64,000 bases of DNA from Parvularcula sp. BBD 1991-13. Lineage in GTDB: Bacteria; Pseudomonadota; Alphaproteobacteria; Caulobacterales; Parvularculaceae. Of the stretch, positions 20,609 to 30,700 are shown one piece after another (the stretch's first letter is position 1; every line of letters begins with the position of its first letter). A model generated the notes under the pieces. The model had not been told where the DNA came from and searched no databases. It saw nothing but the letters and a program-made list of their open reading frames with translations. The position numbers and the translations under genes were made by a program. The DNA lies in assembly GCA_001657385.1 (NCBI GenBank), contig LYSZ01000006.1, positions 124,001 through 188,000 on the forward strand, in the 5' to 3' direction.

Positions 20609-21301
20609 TCAGCCGCGGCGGCGGGAGACCCGCTGCACTTCCTGTTCGACCTTTTCCTCGACAATCGCCGGCAGGTTCGCGTCGAGCCAGTCCTTGATCA
20701 TCGGCTTCAGCATGGCGACAACAATATCTTCAAGCGTGCGGCTGTCCTTGTCGGCGACCCGCACCGACTGCGACAGGTTCTCGAACGCCTGCGAAGCCGC
20801 TGCTGCGGCCGTCTGATCCAGGATCAAGGCTTCCTCCGTTTCCGAGGCTCCCGCTTCGACATTCTTCTTCAACATCTCAAGGCTTTCCGTTTGCGAGGGC
20901 GCCTCATCCGGCGCCGCGGCGGCATGGCCGGCGGATGGGGCCGATACAGATGGGGCCGAAGCGGATGAAGACGTCGCGGATGAAGCCGGCGTATCAGCGG
21001 CGGACGGCTCGCCCGCCTGCTGCGGCCGGTCCTCGGCGACGGGCGCGGGATCCTCGGTCATGACGACTTCGGGCCGGCGCGCCTCGGGCGCGGGCCGTTC
21101 CCGCGCTGGCTCGCGCGGGCGCTCCTGCGCCGCCGGCTCCTGGCGCATGGCGGCGGTCCGGCCCGTCTCGTTGCGGCCCGTCTCGCTTCGGGATGCGGCG
21201 CCCGGCGCGTCTCCGTCGTCTTCGTCCTCGGATATAATCCTGCGGATCGACGCCAGGATTTCTTCCATGCTCTGCTCGGGCTGTGCGTTTTCCATGGACA
21301 T
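20609..21301 (-). CDS. popZ: PopZ-like polar organiser protein (DUF2497)
   Basis: 230 residues. The N-terminal helix QSMEEILASIRRIISEDED and the C-terminal block VVAMLKPMIKDWLDANLPAIVEEKVEQEVQRVSRR are the conserved ends of PopZ; the middle (about 35-150) is Pro/Glu/Ala/Ser-rich and low complexity, as in PopZ. In Caulobacter PopZ forms a polymeric matrix at the cell poles that anchors ParB-parS and cell-cycle kinases. Here it lies between the oligopeptidase and the tolC-like gene on the same strand. The start at 21301 follows AAGG. Confidence 0.9.
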   Translation of the reverse strand: MSMENAQPEQSMEEILASIRRIISEDEDDGDAPGAASRSETGRNETGRTAAMRQEPAAQERPREPARERPAPEARRPEVVMTEDPAPVAEDRPQQAGEPSAADTPASSATSSSASAPSVSAPSAGHAAAAPDEAPSQTESLEMLKKNVEAGASETEEALILDQTAAAAASQAFENLSQSVRVADKDSRTLEDIVVAMLKPMIKDWLDANLPAIVEEKVEQEVQRVSRRRG

Positions 21302-21392
21302 GCGTCCTTTAAAGCCGGTGACTTCGATTGAGGGTCCAAACCTTATCTTTCAGGCGCTTCGGACGAGTTATCAAGCATTTCCTGCGTTAAGA

Positions 21393-22784
21393 TTAACGCT
21401 CGTAAAGCTCCAGCGCGGCGTCCTGCGCCGCCGTCGCGTCGACGCCGAGGCTCGCCGGCGTCAACAGCCCCGCCGCCGCCAGCAGCGAGAACGCCGCGGC
21501 CTGCTCGTCCCGGCGCGCGTTCACCAGCGAGACCTCCGCATTGAGAAGTTCCTGTTCCGCATCGAGAACGTCGAGGGTCGTTCGAGTGCCGACCATCGCC
21601 TCGCGGCGGACGCCTTCAAGGGCGAGCTGGTTGGCGTCGACGGAGGCTTGCGCCGAGCGGATGATGACGCGCGCGGCGACAAGGTTCTGCCACGAGGCGT
21701 TGACCTGCGCCTCCACCTGGCGCTCGGCCTCGATCACGCTGGCGCGGTCGCTGGCGTGCAGCGCCCTGGCCTCGCGGATGCGCGAATAGTTGAGGCCGCC
21801 CTGGAACAGCGGCACGCTGGCGCGCACGCCATAGGCGAACTGTTCGCTGTCGAGGGTGAAGGGGGACGGGTCCTCGGCGTACTGATAACTTGTCGTCAGC
21901 GAGACCGACGGCAGGAGCGCGCCGCGGGCGATGGCGATCTGGCGGCGCGACACCTCCGCCTGCTCGCGGGCGCCGACGGCGGCCGGCGCGAACTCGCGCG
22001 CCAGCGCCTGCGCGTTCTCAAGCGTTTCCGGCAGATCCGGCAGGGTCTCGACGGTCTCAAGATCGCCGGGCGCGCGGCCGACAAGCTGGGCGTAATTGGC
22101 GCGGGACACCGCAAGGTTGCCCTGCGCCTGGGAAAGCTGGGCGCGGGCGTCGGCGAGCCGCGCCTCGGACTGGGCGACGTCGGTGCGGGTGATTTCGCCG
22201 ACCTCGAAGCGAACCTGCGCCATCTCGTTCTGGCGGCGCAGCACCTCGACGTTTTTGAGGTTCAGCTCGTAGATCGCCATGGTCAGCTGAACGTCGAAAT
22301 AGGCGGTGGCGACGTCGCGCAGCACCTGCTGCTCGGTGGCGACGAGCTGGGCGCCGCCGGCGCGGATGCGCGCGCGCGCCTGTTTGATGGTGTTGAAGTT
22401 GCGAAACCCCGTGAAAACCGGCTGCGAGGCCTCCAGGCCGCCCGCAATGGCGGTGAAATCGACATTGCCGCCGCTCGGCGGCGCCTGTTCGCCGCCCGCG
22501 CCGGTGGGGAACTGAACCGTCTGCGTCAGGTCCGTCTGGTCGATGCTGCCGCTGGCGGTCACCTGCGGCAGCGCCCCGGCCCAGGCCTGCGCGCCGGCTT
22601 CGCGCGTGGCGCGCAGGCGCGCGCGTTCGGCGCGGATGGTGGGATTGGTCTCATAGGCAAGCGCCAGCGCGTCGCGGAGAGTTTCCGCATTGGCGGGCGC
22701 GGCGGGGAAAATCAGGGACCCGATGACGAGCGGCGCGCCCGCGGCGGCGCTTAGCAGTGTTCGGCGCAAGACGGCCTCCTTCAT
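21393..22784 (-). CDS. TolC-family outer-membrane channel of type I secretion/efflux
   Basis: 463 residues with a signal peptide and two copies of the outer membrane efflux protein repeat. The start of the mature part, LRDALALAYETNPTIRAERARLRATRE, and the GYSRIREA-type helices are typical of TolC used with type I secretion systems rather than RND channels. The export partner is not adjacent. It follows the Pcm-like gene on the same strand by about 150 bases. A perfect palindrome GCGTTAA-GA-TTAACGC (21383-21398) covers its stop codon; its two-base loop makes a hairpin unlikely. Confidence 0.92.
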   Translation of the reverse strand: MKEAVLRRTLLSAAAGAPLVIGSLIFPAAPANAETLRDALALAYETNPTIRAERARLRATREAGAQAWAGALPQVTASGSIDQTDLTQTVQFPTGAGGEQAPPSGGNVDFTAIAGGLEASQPVFTGFRNFNTIKQARARIRAGGAQLVATEQQVLRDVATAYFDVQLTMAIYELNLKNVEVLRRQNEMAQVRFEVGEITRTDVAQSEARLADARAQLSQAQGNLAVSRANYAQLVGRAPGDLETVETLPDLPETLENAQALAREFAPAAVGAREQAEVSRRQIAIARGALLPSVSLTTSYQYAEDPSPFTLDSEQFAYGVRASVPLFQGGLNYSRIREARALHASDRASVIEAERQVEAQVNASWQNLVAARVIIRSAQASVDANQLALEGVRREAMVGTRTTLDVLDAEQELLNAEVSLVNARRDEQAAAFSLLAAAGLLTPASLGVDATAAQDAALELYER

Positions 22785-22934
22785 ACGGCGCGATACATGT
22801 CTGCCTGGTCGCGCTTCCCGGACGGCATATATGCGGCGTTGCAGCGTGTTTTAACGATCAATGTCAAAACAGTGTTAAATTTTTAATGCTGAACGGCGGC
22901 CAAAGACGCGATTTTGCAAGCTGAAGGCGGTTTT

Positions 22935-23588
22935 CTAAAAAACGAAACCCTTTTCAGCCTCGAAGCCGGGCAGCACGGTCCGCGCCGCCGCGTCGAAAAC
23001 CTCCGTACAGCCGAAGGCGTCGCCGCTGCGTCGGTAGACGACCCCGCGCGAGACGCCGTCGCGGCGCAAGATGGCGCCCAGGCGGCCCCCGTCCTTCAAT
23101 TGCCGCATCAGCTCTTCGGGTTCGCGCTCGATCACGCCGTCAATAAATACAATGTCATAGGGTCCCTGGTCGGCGGCGCCGCGCCGCGGCTCGCCGACAA
23201 TGACCGCCGCGTTGCTGCACCCGACCTTGTCGAGGGTTTCCTGCGCCTTGGCGCACAGGCGTTCGTCGCTTTCCAGGGCCACCACCATCTCGGTCAGGCG
23301 GGCGAGGATCGCCGTCGAGTACCCGCTGCCGCAGACCGCGTTGAGCACCAGATCATCGGGCTCGGGCTCAACCGCTGCGACCAGCTTGGCGAAATCGCGC
23401 ACGGTGAGAAGGCGCCGGCCCGGCGCGTATTCCAGCTCGCGCTCCACATAGGCCTGGGCGCGCAGCTCAGACGGCAGGAACGACTCGCGCGGAACGGTTT
23501 CCAGCGCCGCCTGGATCCTGAGATCGGTGACGTCGTTCGGCCGAACCTGACTGTCGACCATATGGCGGCGCGCGGTGGTGAAATCCAT
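22935..23588 (-). CDS. Protein-L-isoaspartate O-methyltransferase-like protein
   Basis: About 217 residues. The N-terminal MVDSQVRPNDVTD and FLPSELRAQAYVERELEY and the SAM-binding NAVCGSGYSTAILARL fit the divergent Pcm-like family found next to tolC in alphaproteobacteria. The canonical Pcm motif is VLEIGTGSGY; here it is VLNAVCGSGY, so the acidic residue after motif I has changed and repair activity is uncertain. The frame opens earlier (23675), but ATG 23588 has GGAG seven bases upstream and matches the family start. Probably transcribed with the tolC-like gene. Confidence 0.8.
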   Translation of the reverse strand: MDFTTARRHMVDSQVRPNDVTDLRIQAALETVPRESFLPSELRAQAYVERELEYAPGRRLLTVRDFAKLVAAVEPEPDDLVLNAVCGSGYSTAILARLTEMVVALESDERLCAKAQETLDKVGCSNAAVIVGEPRRGAADQGPYDIVFIDGVIEREPEELMRQLKDGGRLGAILRRDGVSRGVVYRRSGDAFGCTEVFDAAARTVLPGFEAEKGFVF

Positions 23589-23907
23589 GACTGTCTCCGG
23601 GGCGTCCCTGGGCGTTGTTTCAATATGTTGTTTTAAGGAGCGGTCATCCGATGGGTGACGCTGAGCGGCATACATCCGTCAGCGCGCCGGCGCAACGGGC
23701 CAGAGAGCGCAGCCGGCGACGCGGCGCGCCGCAACAAGAACCAGCGCGCCCCAAAGCGCAACCCGGAGCGCGCCTTGACTGCGGCCGGGAAAATCCGCGT
23801 CCGGCGGCGCGATTGTCATGCAATTGTTTTGACCCGGGCGCGCCCGCGCGCTAAGAGGGCGGCTCGTCAAATCCGCCGACGCCGCCCTGCAGCGGTTTTT
23901 CTTCCGA
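23589..23907. other. Intergenic region upstream of tRNA-Cys
   Basis: 319 bases between the methyltransferase start and tRNA-Cys. Only the tRNA promoter (23829-23857) is recognisable; the open frames across it look like GC-rich noise. Confidence 0.5.
23829..23857 (+). promoter_or_regulatory. Putative promoter of tRNA-Cys
   Basis: TTGACC (23829-23834) and TAAGAG (23852-23857) are separated by 17 bases, placing the start of transcription near 23864, about 44 bases before the tRNA. Confidence 0.5.
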
Positions 23908-23981
23908 GGCCACGTGGCGGAGTGGTGACGCAGCGGCCTGCAAAGCCGTGTACGCCGGTTCGATTCCGGCCGTGGCCTCCA
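23908..23981 (+). tRNA. tRNA-Cys (anticodon GCA)
   Basis: A 74-base cloverleaf. The acceptor stem GGCCACG pairs with CGTGGCC (23971-23977), followed by U73 and an encoded CCA end. The anticodon stem GCGGC/GCCGT holds the loop CTGCAAA with anticodon GCA, and the T arm GCCGG-TTCGATT-CCGGC is perfect. The gene sits immediately before the giant gene pair, with which it converges. Confidence 0.95.
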
Positions 23982-24151
23982 TTACGCCCGCGCGCCCCGC
24001 GCGTCTGCCGCCCGCCGCAAAGAACGGCGAATCCGGTCGACCGCCTTGGTCGCCGCCCACCGCGCGCCGTCCTTTTCGGGCGCCGAGCCTGTCTCATCCG
24101 ATGAAAGCCCGCCAGCCCCGTTGCGGGAAGCGGGCGCGAACCGGGTCCGGG

Positions 24152-27100
24152 TCACGCGGTGACGCAGCAATCCTGCGCCACGTCGGCCAGCGGCGAGGTG
24201 CGCAGGATACGCACCTGCCCCAGGTCGCCGCCGATCGGATCGACGAAGCCGCCATTCGGCTCCGGCAGCGTCTCGACGGCGAGAACCGTCAGCGGCGTGT
24301 CCGGATCAAGGCCGGCGCGCGCAAGCGCGTCGACCACCTCAGCGTCGCTCCACCATCCCTCGGCGACCGGGGCCATGGCCGCGCTCTCCCCGCCGCGGAC
24401 CTTGCGAGACGGATGATGATCGATCTGGATGTTGCGCCAGGTCGCCCCGTCCGCCTGACGCAATCGCGCATAAAGCACGAACCAGATCTCGGTGTTGGGC
24501 CGCACCGGCGTAACCTGCTTCAGACCGAGATAGGGCGTCGCATAGGGCGCCTGGACCCGGATCGAACGATCCGTCCCCGGCGTAACCGAGCAGACCAGTT
24601 CCGGCGGCGGGTGCTGCACGCCTTCAAGGGTGAGAGCCTCGCCGAACCGCGCCTGGGCGGTTGACCAGAACGGGTCGTCCGGCGCGCCGGGCCCGTGGCC
24701 GACCCGGATCTCGTAGGTGAAGAATGAAAACAACTCCGGCGAGCCCGGATCGGTGTTGGGCGGCGGCGGAACGAGGAAATGCCGGTCGGAATTGCCGGCG
24801 GGCTCGAGCCGCTGCATGGCGTTGAGACCGGAAAGATCCTGCGCCTGCCCAGGCGTGATCACCCGCGCGAATTCCGGGTCCAGCGGAACCGGATCCAGCA
24901 CGTCGGCATCGCGCACGGGCTCCCAGTCAGGCAGGAGCATCGGGTCGGGCGTGCGGTAGAGCGCGCGCACGTAATATCCGTCGCGCGGATCCGCCAGAGG
25001 CTCCTCGAATTCGAGCCACAGCATCTTTACCCGCGAGGACGTGGACGAATAATCCTCATTGGGCTGATAGCCGGTCAGGGCGACGCCCGCGGCGACGACC
25101 TTGGGAACCTGAGCGGGCCGCGTCGCGACCGGCAGCAGCGTCGACGCCGGCTGCGCCGCGCTCGTCCCCCCCTCGAAAGCCAGCTTCATTTCGTAATCGA
25201 CCGCCGCTTCGTATGGCAGGCCGTCCTTGCCGAGGGGCGGGGTGAAAGCGTCGATGAAGATCAGCCGCATATATCCGCGTTCGGAACGGTTGCGCGCCTG
25301 CACATTGAGCGCGTTCATCAACTGGATGTCGCCGATATCCGCCCATGCCGGAGCGTCGCCCGGCGCGCCCGGCAACGCAATGCGCCGCCGCACGCGCACC
25401 GTCGGCGCCGCCTGGCCGCGCCAGGTCCAGTCGCGGTCGAGCACGAGTTGAACCACGTTCAGCCACTGGCCCGCCAGTTCCCCCGGTTCGGCGAACTCAA
25501 GACTGCTCGCATCGGGCGCGGAGTGATGGGCGAGGCCGACGCAGCCGAAGGCGACGCGCTCGCCCTCGCGTCCCGTCAGCAGCGCGCCGCTGGCCGCCAG
25601 GTCGGCGGCGATGGCCAGCCGCTCGACCAGGGCCGCGTCGGGGTCGTTCTGGGCCACCGTGGCGGAAAGCGCCGCCCGCTCGCCCCGGGGATCGTTGCGC
25701 AGGAAAATCGAGCGCAGCTTGTCGCCGTCGGCGAGGGGCGCGATCGGATCCGCCTCCGCCGCGGCGACGGCGTGAAGATCGATGAACGCGGGATCTCCGA
25801 GCCGCGCCTTCTGAGTTGCGAAATAGGAAAGGTCGTTGCGGCCGAGCGCGGCGATTTCAAGCCTGACGTCGCGCGAGCGCACCAGGGGCAGCGGGCCGGT
25901 CACCGCGCCGTCGGCGCCGAGCTGTGCCGAAACGTCGACATCGCGGTAATCGGCGGCGGACAGCCATGAAAAAGACAGGGCCAGGGCGTTTGCCGGGTCG
26001 GACGGGTACGGACGGGTGGTGACGTACCACTCGATCCAGCCCTTGTCGTCCGCCAGCGGGTCGTAGGCGGGCGCCCGCAGGAGGACGCGGATGCGCAGGA
26101 ACGCCGTATCGGGATCGGGGATCGACGGGGCCGGCGCATTGGCCGGGTCGGCGTCATTGGCCGCGATCTGCGCCAACAGCGCCGCCCTTGCCGGCGCGCC
26201 GGACGCGAAGGCCGCCGCCGGATAGCCGAGCGGCGGCCGCGAGACGGCGACGGACGGCGTCGCCCCGTCCGCCGGCGCCGCAGCCGTGGCGAAAACGGGC
26301 TGGCGCGGCGCCAGGTGACGCTTCATGTGGAACAGCGCGATCGGCGCCTCGCCCTCGCGCACGCTGTCGTCGGCGAGCGCGGGCCCGCCGCCCGTCGGGT
26401 CCGCCATGCGCACGCGGAACTCGTACCGGCGACCGTATCGCAGTTCCAGCGAGCCGAGATCGACCGGCGCGTCGGTTTCCGGCGGGTCGCCCGCACCCGG
26501 CGGCGGGGCGTTCATCAGGCGCTGTTCCTCGGGGGTTTCCATCACCAGCGAGCCGCCGCGCCAGAGCGAAAACCACGGCGGCAGCCAGAGCTGATCGTCC
26601 ACTTCGGTCGGATGGACCTCGACCCAGCGCTCCTCCACCGCCTCGCCGAGATCGACGCCGAGATCGAAGGGAGACGTCACCCGCGACAGCGACACCCAGG
26701 GCGACGGCGCCGCCCCGCCGGACGGAAGCGGGCGTACGTCGACCCGGTAGCCAAGCACCCCGCGCGGCGCGACCACGTTGTTCTGCCCGTCCGGCGGCGC
26801 GCCGAGGCTGCGGTTCTGCCCTTCAAGAATGTCCTCGTCGTCCCAGGCGAGCTGCACGCCCTCGTCGCGCGGGGCGCCGGCGCTGGACCCGTCTTCATCG
26901 AGCATGTCGACCCCGAGCGGCTGGCGCGCATGGACGATTTTGGAAAAGCCGTCGTCGAACCGGATCGCTTCGGCGAAGACGCGGTCGACATCGCCGAGGG
27001 CCGCGGCGTCCGCCGCATTGTCCGACACAGGAAAAACGACAGGCGTAAAAACCGGCCGTGTTTCGCCCGCCGGCAAGGGCGGCACGCGGGTCGCGAAGGC

Positions 27101-27784
27101 GCGCTGGAAGTTCGCCGTCGCCGCCTGCGCCGCATAATCGCTTCCGGGAGCGAGCTCGATCCAGATCCAGCCGCCTTCCTCAAGGCGCGGCGCGGCGTCG
27201 ATCTGGATGTCGACGGGCGTGACCAGCCCCAGGGCCTCGGCGAGACGCGGCCGGCGCAGGGCGAAGGCGAACGCCTCACCCCAGCCGATCGGCGTCGGCG
27301 CCAGCGGCGCGACCGTTTCATCAGGACACTGCATAAGGCAGCGATAGGTGTCGTCGATCACCGCGAGCGAGGTGCGCGGCTGCACGAAATCGAAGGCGCC
27401 GCGATAGCTGAACGGCAGATATTTGCGCAACTGCCGCGTCGCCTCCGGCGCCTGATCGGCGAAGGTGTCGCCGCCGGCGCCGTCGGGGATGGCGAGCGCG
27501 GTCTTGATGGCGGAGAAGATCGCCCTCGCGTCAGGCGCGGCTTTCAGCGGCGTGTCGACCGTCTGGTCCACATTCGTCCGCTGCGGCAGGGCGTCGACCG
27601 CGTCGGAAACAAAGACGCGAAACGACAGCGAGGCGTCGGCGAAAGCGGGAACCCCGGGCGGAGCCGGCAGGAGCGGCGCCAGCGGGTCCGTCGTCGGGGC
27701 AGCCAGGACGCGCAGCGACAGAACGCGCGTCGCCGGCTCCCACGCTTGAAGATAAGGCGCGAAGGTGAATTTCGGGGGGGCCAT
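24152..27784 (-). CDS. Giant protein of unknown function (second gene of the pair)
   Basis: 1210 residues that I do not recognise. No signal peptide, no transmembrane helix and no catalytic motif are visible. The sequence alternates Pro/Ala/Asp-rich loops with short beta-strand-like segments; GRRYEFRVRMADPTGGGP (about 448) and FFTYEIRVGHGPG (about 1020) read like strands of fibronectin-type or other beta-sandwich modules, but the match is too weak to name. The start ATG has AGGAGACC right behind the stop of the upstream giant gene (11 bases apart), so the two are translationally coupled. Its composition is as GC-rich as the core genes. It ends about 170 bases from tRNA-Cys. Confidence 0.75.
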   Translation of the reverse strand: MAPPKFTFAPYLQAWEPATRVLSLRVLAAPTTDPLAPLLPAPPGVPAFADASLSFRVFVSDAVDALPQRTNVDQTVDTPLKAAPDARAIFSAIKTALAIPDGAGGDTFADQAPEATRQLRKYLPFSYRGAFDFVQPRTSLAVIDDTYRCLMQCPDETVAPLAPTPIGWGEAFAFALRRPRLAEALGLVTPVDIQIDAAPRLEEGGWIWIELAPGSDYAAQAATANFQRAFATRVPPLPAGETRPVFTPVVFPVSDNAADAAALGDVDRVFAEAIRFDDGFSKIVHARQPLGVDMLDEDGSSAGAPRDEGVQLAWDDEDILEGQNRSLGAPPDGQNNVVAPRGVLGYRVDVRPLPSGGAAPSPWVSLSRVTSPFDLGVDLGEAVEERWVEVHPTEVDDQLWLPPWFSLWRGGSLVMETPEEQRLMNAPPPGAGDPPETDAPVDLGSLELRYGRRYEFRVRMADPTGGGPALADDSVREGEAPIALFHMKRHLAPRQPVFATAAAPADGATPSVAVSRPPLGYPAAAFASGAPARAALLAQIAANDADPANAPAPSIPDPDTAFLRIRVLLRAPAYDPLADDKGWIEWYVTTRPYPSDPANALALSFSWLSAADYRDVDVSAQLGADGAVTGPLPLVRSRDVRLEIAALGRNDLSYFATQKARLGDPAFIDLHAVAAAEADPIAPLADGDKLRSIFLRNDPRGERAALSATVAQNDPDAALVERLAIAADLAASGALLTGREGERVAFGCVGLAHHSAPDASSLEFAEPGELAGQWLNVVQLVLDRDWTWRGQAAPTVRVRRRIALPGAPGDAPAWADIGDIQLMNALNVQARNRSERGYMRLIFIDAFTPPLGKDGLPYEAAVDYEMKLAFEGGTSAAQPASTLLPVATRPAQVPKVVAAGVALTGYQPNEDYSSTSSRVKMLWLEFEEPLADPRDGYYVRALYRTPDPMLLPDWEPVRDADVLDPVPLDPEFARVITPGQAQDLSGLNAMQRLEPAGNSDRHFLVPPPPNTDPGSPELFSFFTYEIRVGHGPGAPDDPFWSTAQARFGEALTLEGVQHPPPELVCSVTPGTDRSIRVQAPYATPYLGLKQVTPVRPNTEIWFVLYARLRQADGATWRNIQIDHHPSRKVRGGESAAMAPVAEGWWSDAEVVDALARAGLDPDTPLTVLAVETLPEPNGGFVDPIGGDLGQVRILRTSPLADVAQDCCVTA

Positions 27785-27795
27785 GGGCTGGTCTC

Positions 27796-30700
27796 CTACT
27801 CAAGTTCCTTGGTGTCGCTGACCGTGTATGTGGCGCTGATGGAAATGATCATAAAAATGTCGACCTGCAGCTTCACCTTGCCGGCGTAGTCGCAATAGGT
27901 TTTTTCCGTGGTCCCCGTTTCGGGGGGCGGCAGCGCCTCGGTTTTCTTGTAGACGACGCCTTTCAGCTCGGCGAGGAGCTTGACCTTGACCACTTTCAGG
28001 TCGATCCCGGCCTCGAACCGGACGAGACCGCCGAATTTCGGCGTGCCCGACGTAATGTCGTAGACGAAGACGAAACCGACGCCGAGATAGGCGTAGGCCT
28101 TGAACGGGCCGATGGATCCCTTCACGCCGATCCCGACGAAGGCGACAAGCTCCAGCTTTTCTTCGGTGACGACGCCGACGACGCTGACGATGGTGAACTT
28201 GACGTCGAGCTGGACAATGATGAACACGCTCGCCACGCCGACGCTGAGAATGGGAAACTCGCCCTTGACGCCGGCCATCAGTTCGCCCGACGCCTTGACC
28301 CCGCCGGTGGCGAGGTCGAAGCCGGTCGAGCCGCCGGCGCCGAGCAGCAGCTTGATCTCGACGCCGCCGATGTCGAACCCTTCCCGGGGAACCTCCTGGA
28401 TGGTTTCGATGACGATCTTCAATTCGTGATTGGCGTTGGCCGCGCCGAGATCGACCGGCCCCAGCGGCTCGCGCGCGCCGAATACCGGCAGATAGGTGAG
28501 GATCTTTTCGATCGGCTCATAGACGATGGTGTCGATCTCGGAGACCTGCGGGCGCTGATCCGTGGACCCCACGATCCGCAGCCTGGCGCCGGTGGCCCGC
28601 TCAAGCCCGGCAATGTCCGACCACAAGGTCATGCCGTTGAATTCCGCCCGCCAGCGGTCGGCGCCGAGTTCAAGCTCCATCGTGGCGTCGCTGTAGGAAA
28701 GATCGGAGCCGTGTCCCGTCGCGCCGGCGAGACGCAACGGGGTCGGATGATTGACCACCGTGACGATGTCGGAAAGCGTCAGGGAGCCGTCCGCCCCGAC
28801 GTCGAAATGCATCGGCGCGTTGAGCGGGATGGCGTTCTCCGGCGGCGGAAACGCGCCCTTGGAGGTCGACCGGGCGAGCACGTCGGCGAGTTCCGGCCTG
28901 ACGTCGCCGTCGATGCGCGCGGCCCCCGCATTGGCCGAGAACGGCCGCGCAAACAGGAAACCGTGGGTCGGCGCGCTTTGCAGGAGCGCATATTCGTGCC
29001 GCGGCGCGAACCGGTCGAGCAGGTCCGCCGGGTCCGCGATCCGCCAGTCGCCTGCGGGAACGCCGGGATCGCGCGGCGGCTCGGCGAAACTGCGCGTATC
29101 GCCCGCCTGGTATTTTACCGCATACCGACGAATCACCGGTGCGCCCTTGGCGTCGGAAATCGGCGTCGCCGCCCCCTCCCCCGGCGCGAGGCCCGCGACC
29201 GGCCGGCGCACGACGGACCACGCGCCCGTCTTGGGCAGTTTCGGCGCCCCGCGCACGGCGGCGACGAATATGGGGTCCCCGGCGGCGTCGTCGACGGCGT
29301 CGATTTCCACCCGGCGGGCGCGGAAAGGCAGCTTGCTGGCGCCGAACGCGACCCAGGCGTCTATGGGACCGCCGACCGCGCCCTGGGCTTTGATCAGGGC
29401 ACGGAGCGACTCGCGGCTCGCCGGGTCGCCGTTGGGGCGCGTTTGCAGCCAGCCGAGCAGTCCGACCGCCGGCGTGCGGCCGGCATGCCCGTCAAGGGCG
29501 AGATCCGCGTCGAAGTAATACGGCGCGAAGGTCGCGCCGCCGCTCGAAAATTCGAGACCCGGCGCGGGACGAATAGAGCGCACGCCGAACAGCCCCTTGA
29601 AGATTCCGGCGTCGAAAGCGTAATCGGCCACCTTCGCGGCCGGCGGAGACGCCGACGCGTCGAGATACCGGTAGTCGAAGAGGCCCGGCGACGTCGCCTG
29701 CCAGCCGGTGTCGCGCCGGATCACGCCGCCGCCGGAGCGGCGCTCGACGATCACCGAGCGGGTCACCCTGATCCCCCAGGGATGGAGCACGCTCGCGACC
29801 TTGATGATTTCAAGCGCCGTGCGTCCGACGGTCATCTGGAACTGCGTTTTGGCGGTTTCCGCGAACAGCGCGAACGGATTTTCCCATTTGCTGAAATTGG
29901 ACCCGCCATAGCCTGACAAATCGAAGCGCGTCACCGGCGATTTCGGGTTCGCGGCCATGTCGTTGTTGAAAATCGTCTCCACGTCGCCCGCGGGATCGCC
30001 GGTGCTGGACAGGACCGACAGGCCAAGCGGCGCCCCGGTCTGCAAATCGATCCCGTTGATGAGCTGGCGGGTCGCGCCGTCGAAATAAGGCGAGACGGCG
30101 CCTTCGCTGTCGCGTCCGCCCTCCGCCTTGGCGGTGATCTGCAACCCGCCCACGGCCGCCTCGGCGGCGAACTCAGGCTGCGTGATCTCAAGCGTATCCG
30201 CACGGCGGCCTGGCGCCGCAGTCGGATTGACGTCGACGACGGTGACGAGGCCGAAAGGCAGCGTGGTCTTGAACACCACGTTCGTTCCCTGATCAAATTC
30301 CTGCTTGGCAAGGTTCAGGAACGGCTCGGGGATCGCCGGCGCGAGCTTTTGCGTGCGCGCGCCGAGCACCGTCGGACCGCCGTCCGTCGCCGAGGCGAGC
30401 GGGGTCGGGAACCAGCCGAGGGTGAAGATATCCTGGTCCTCGTCGAGGGTGCGCACCGGCTCCCACTGGACCTGCGGCAGCGCGACGAGCCGCATCGTCT
30501 CCGCCGGGGAGGCGACGTCAAGCGCCGCGACGGAAAAACGCAAAGCCCCCGAGACCGCGGGGGAAGCGGCGAGCGCCGCCAGCGTCTCGCGCTGGCGGGA
30601 GACGCCCCAGAGCGCCACGCCCAACAGGTCCTGGTTGGTCGACACGTCAAGCAGGAACAGCGGCGGCGTGCGCCCCAGCCGTTCGGCGAGGCCTCCCTCG

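Noticed and set aside
21383-21398. Palindrome at the tolC-like stop as a terminator
   Set aside because: The loop would be two bases and no T-tract follows; it is better seen as a chance or protein-binding palindrome.
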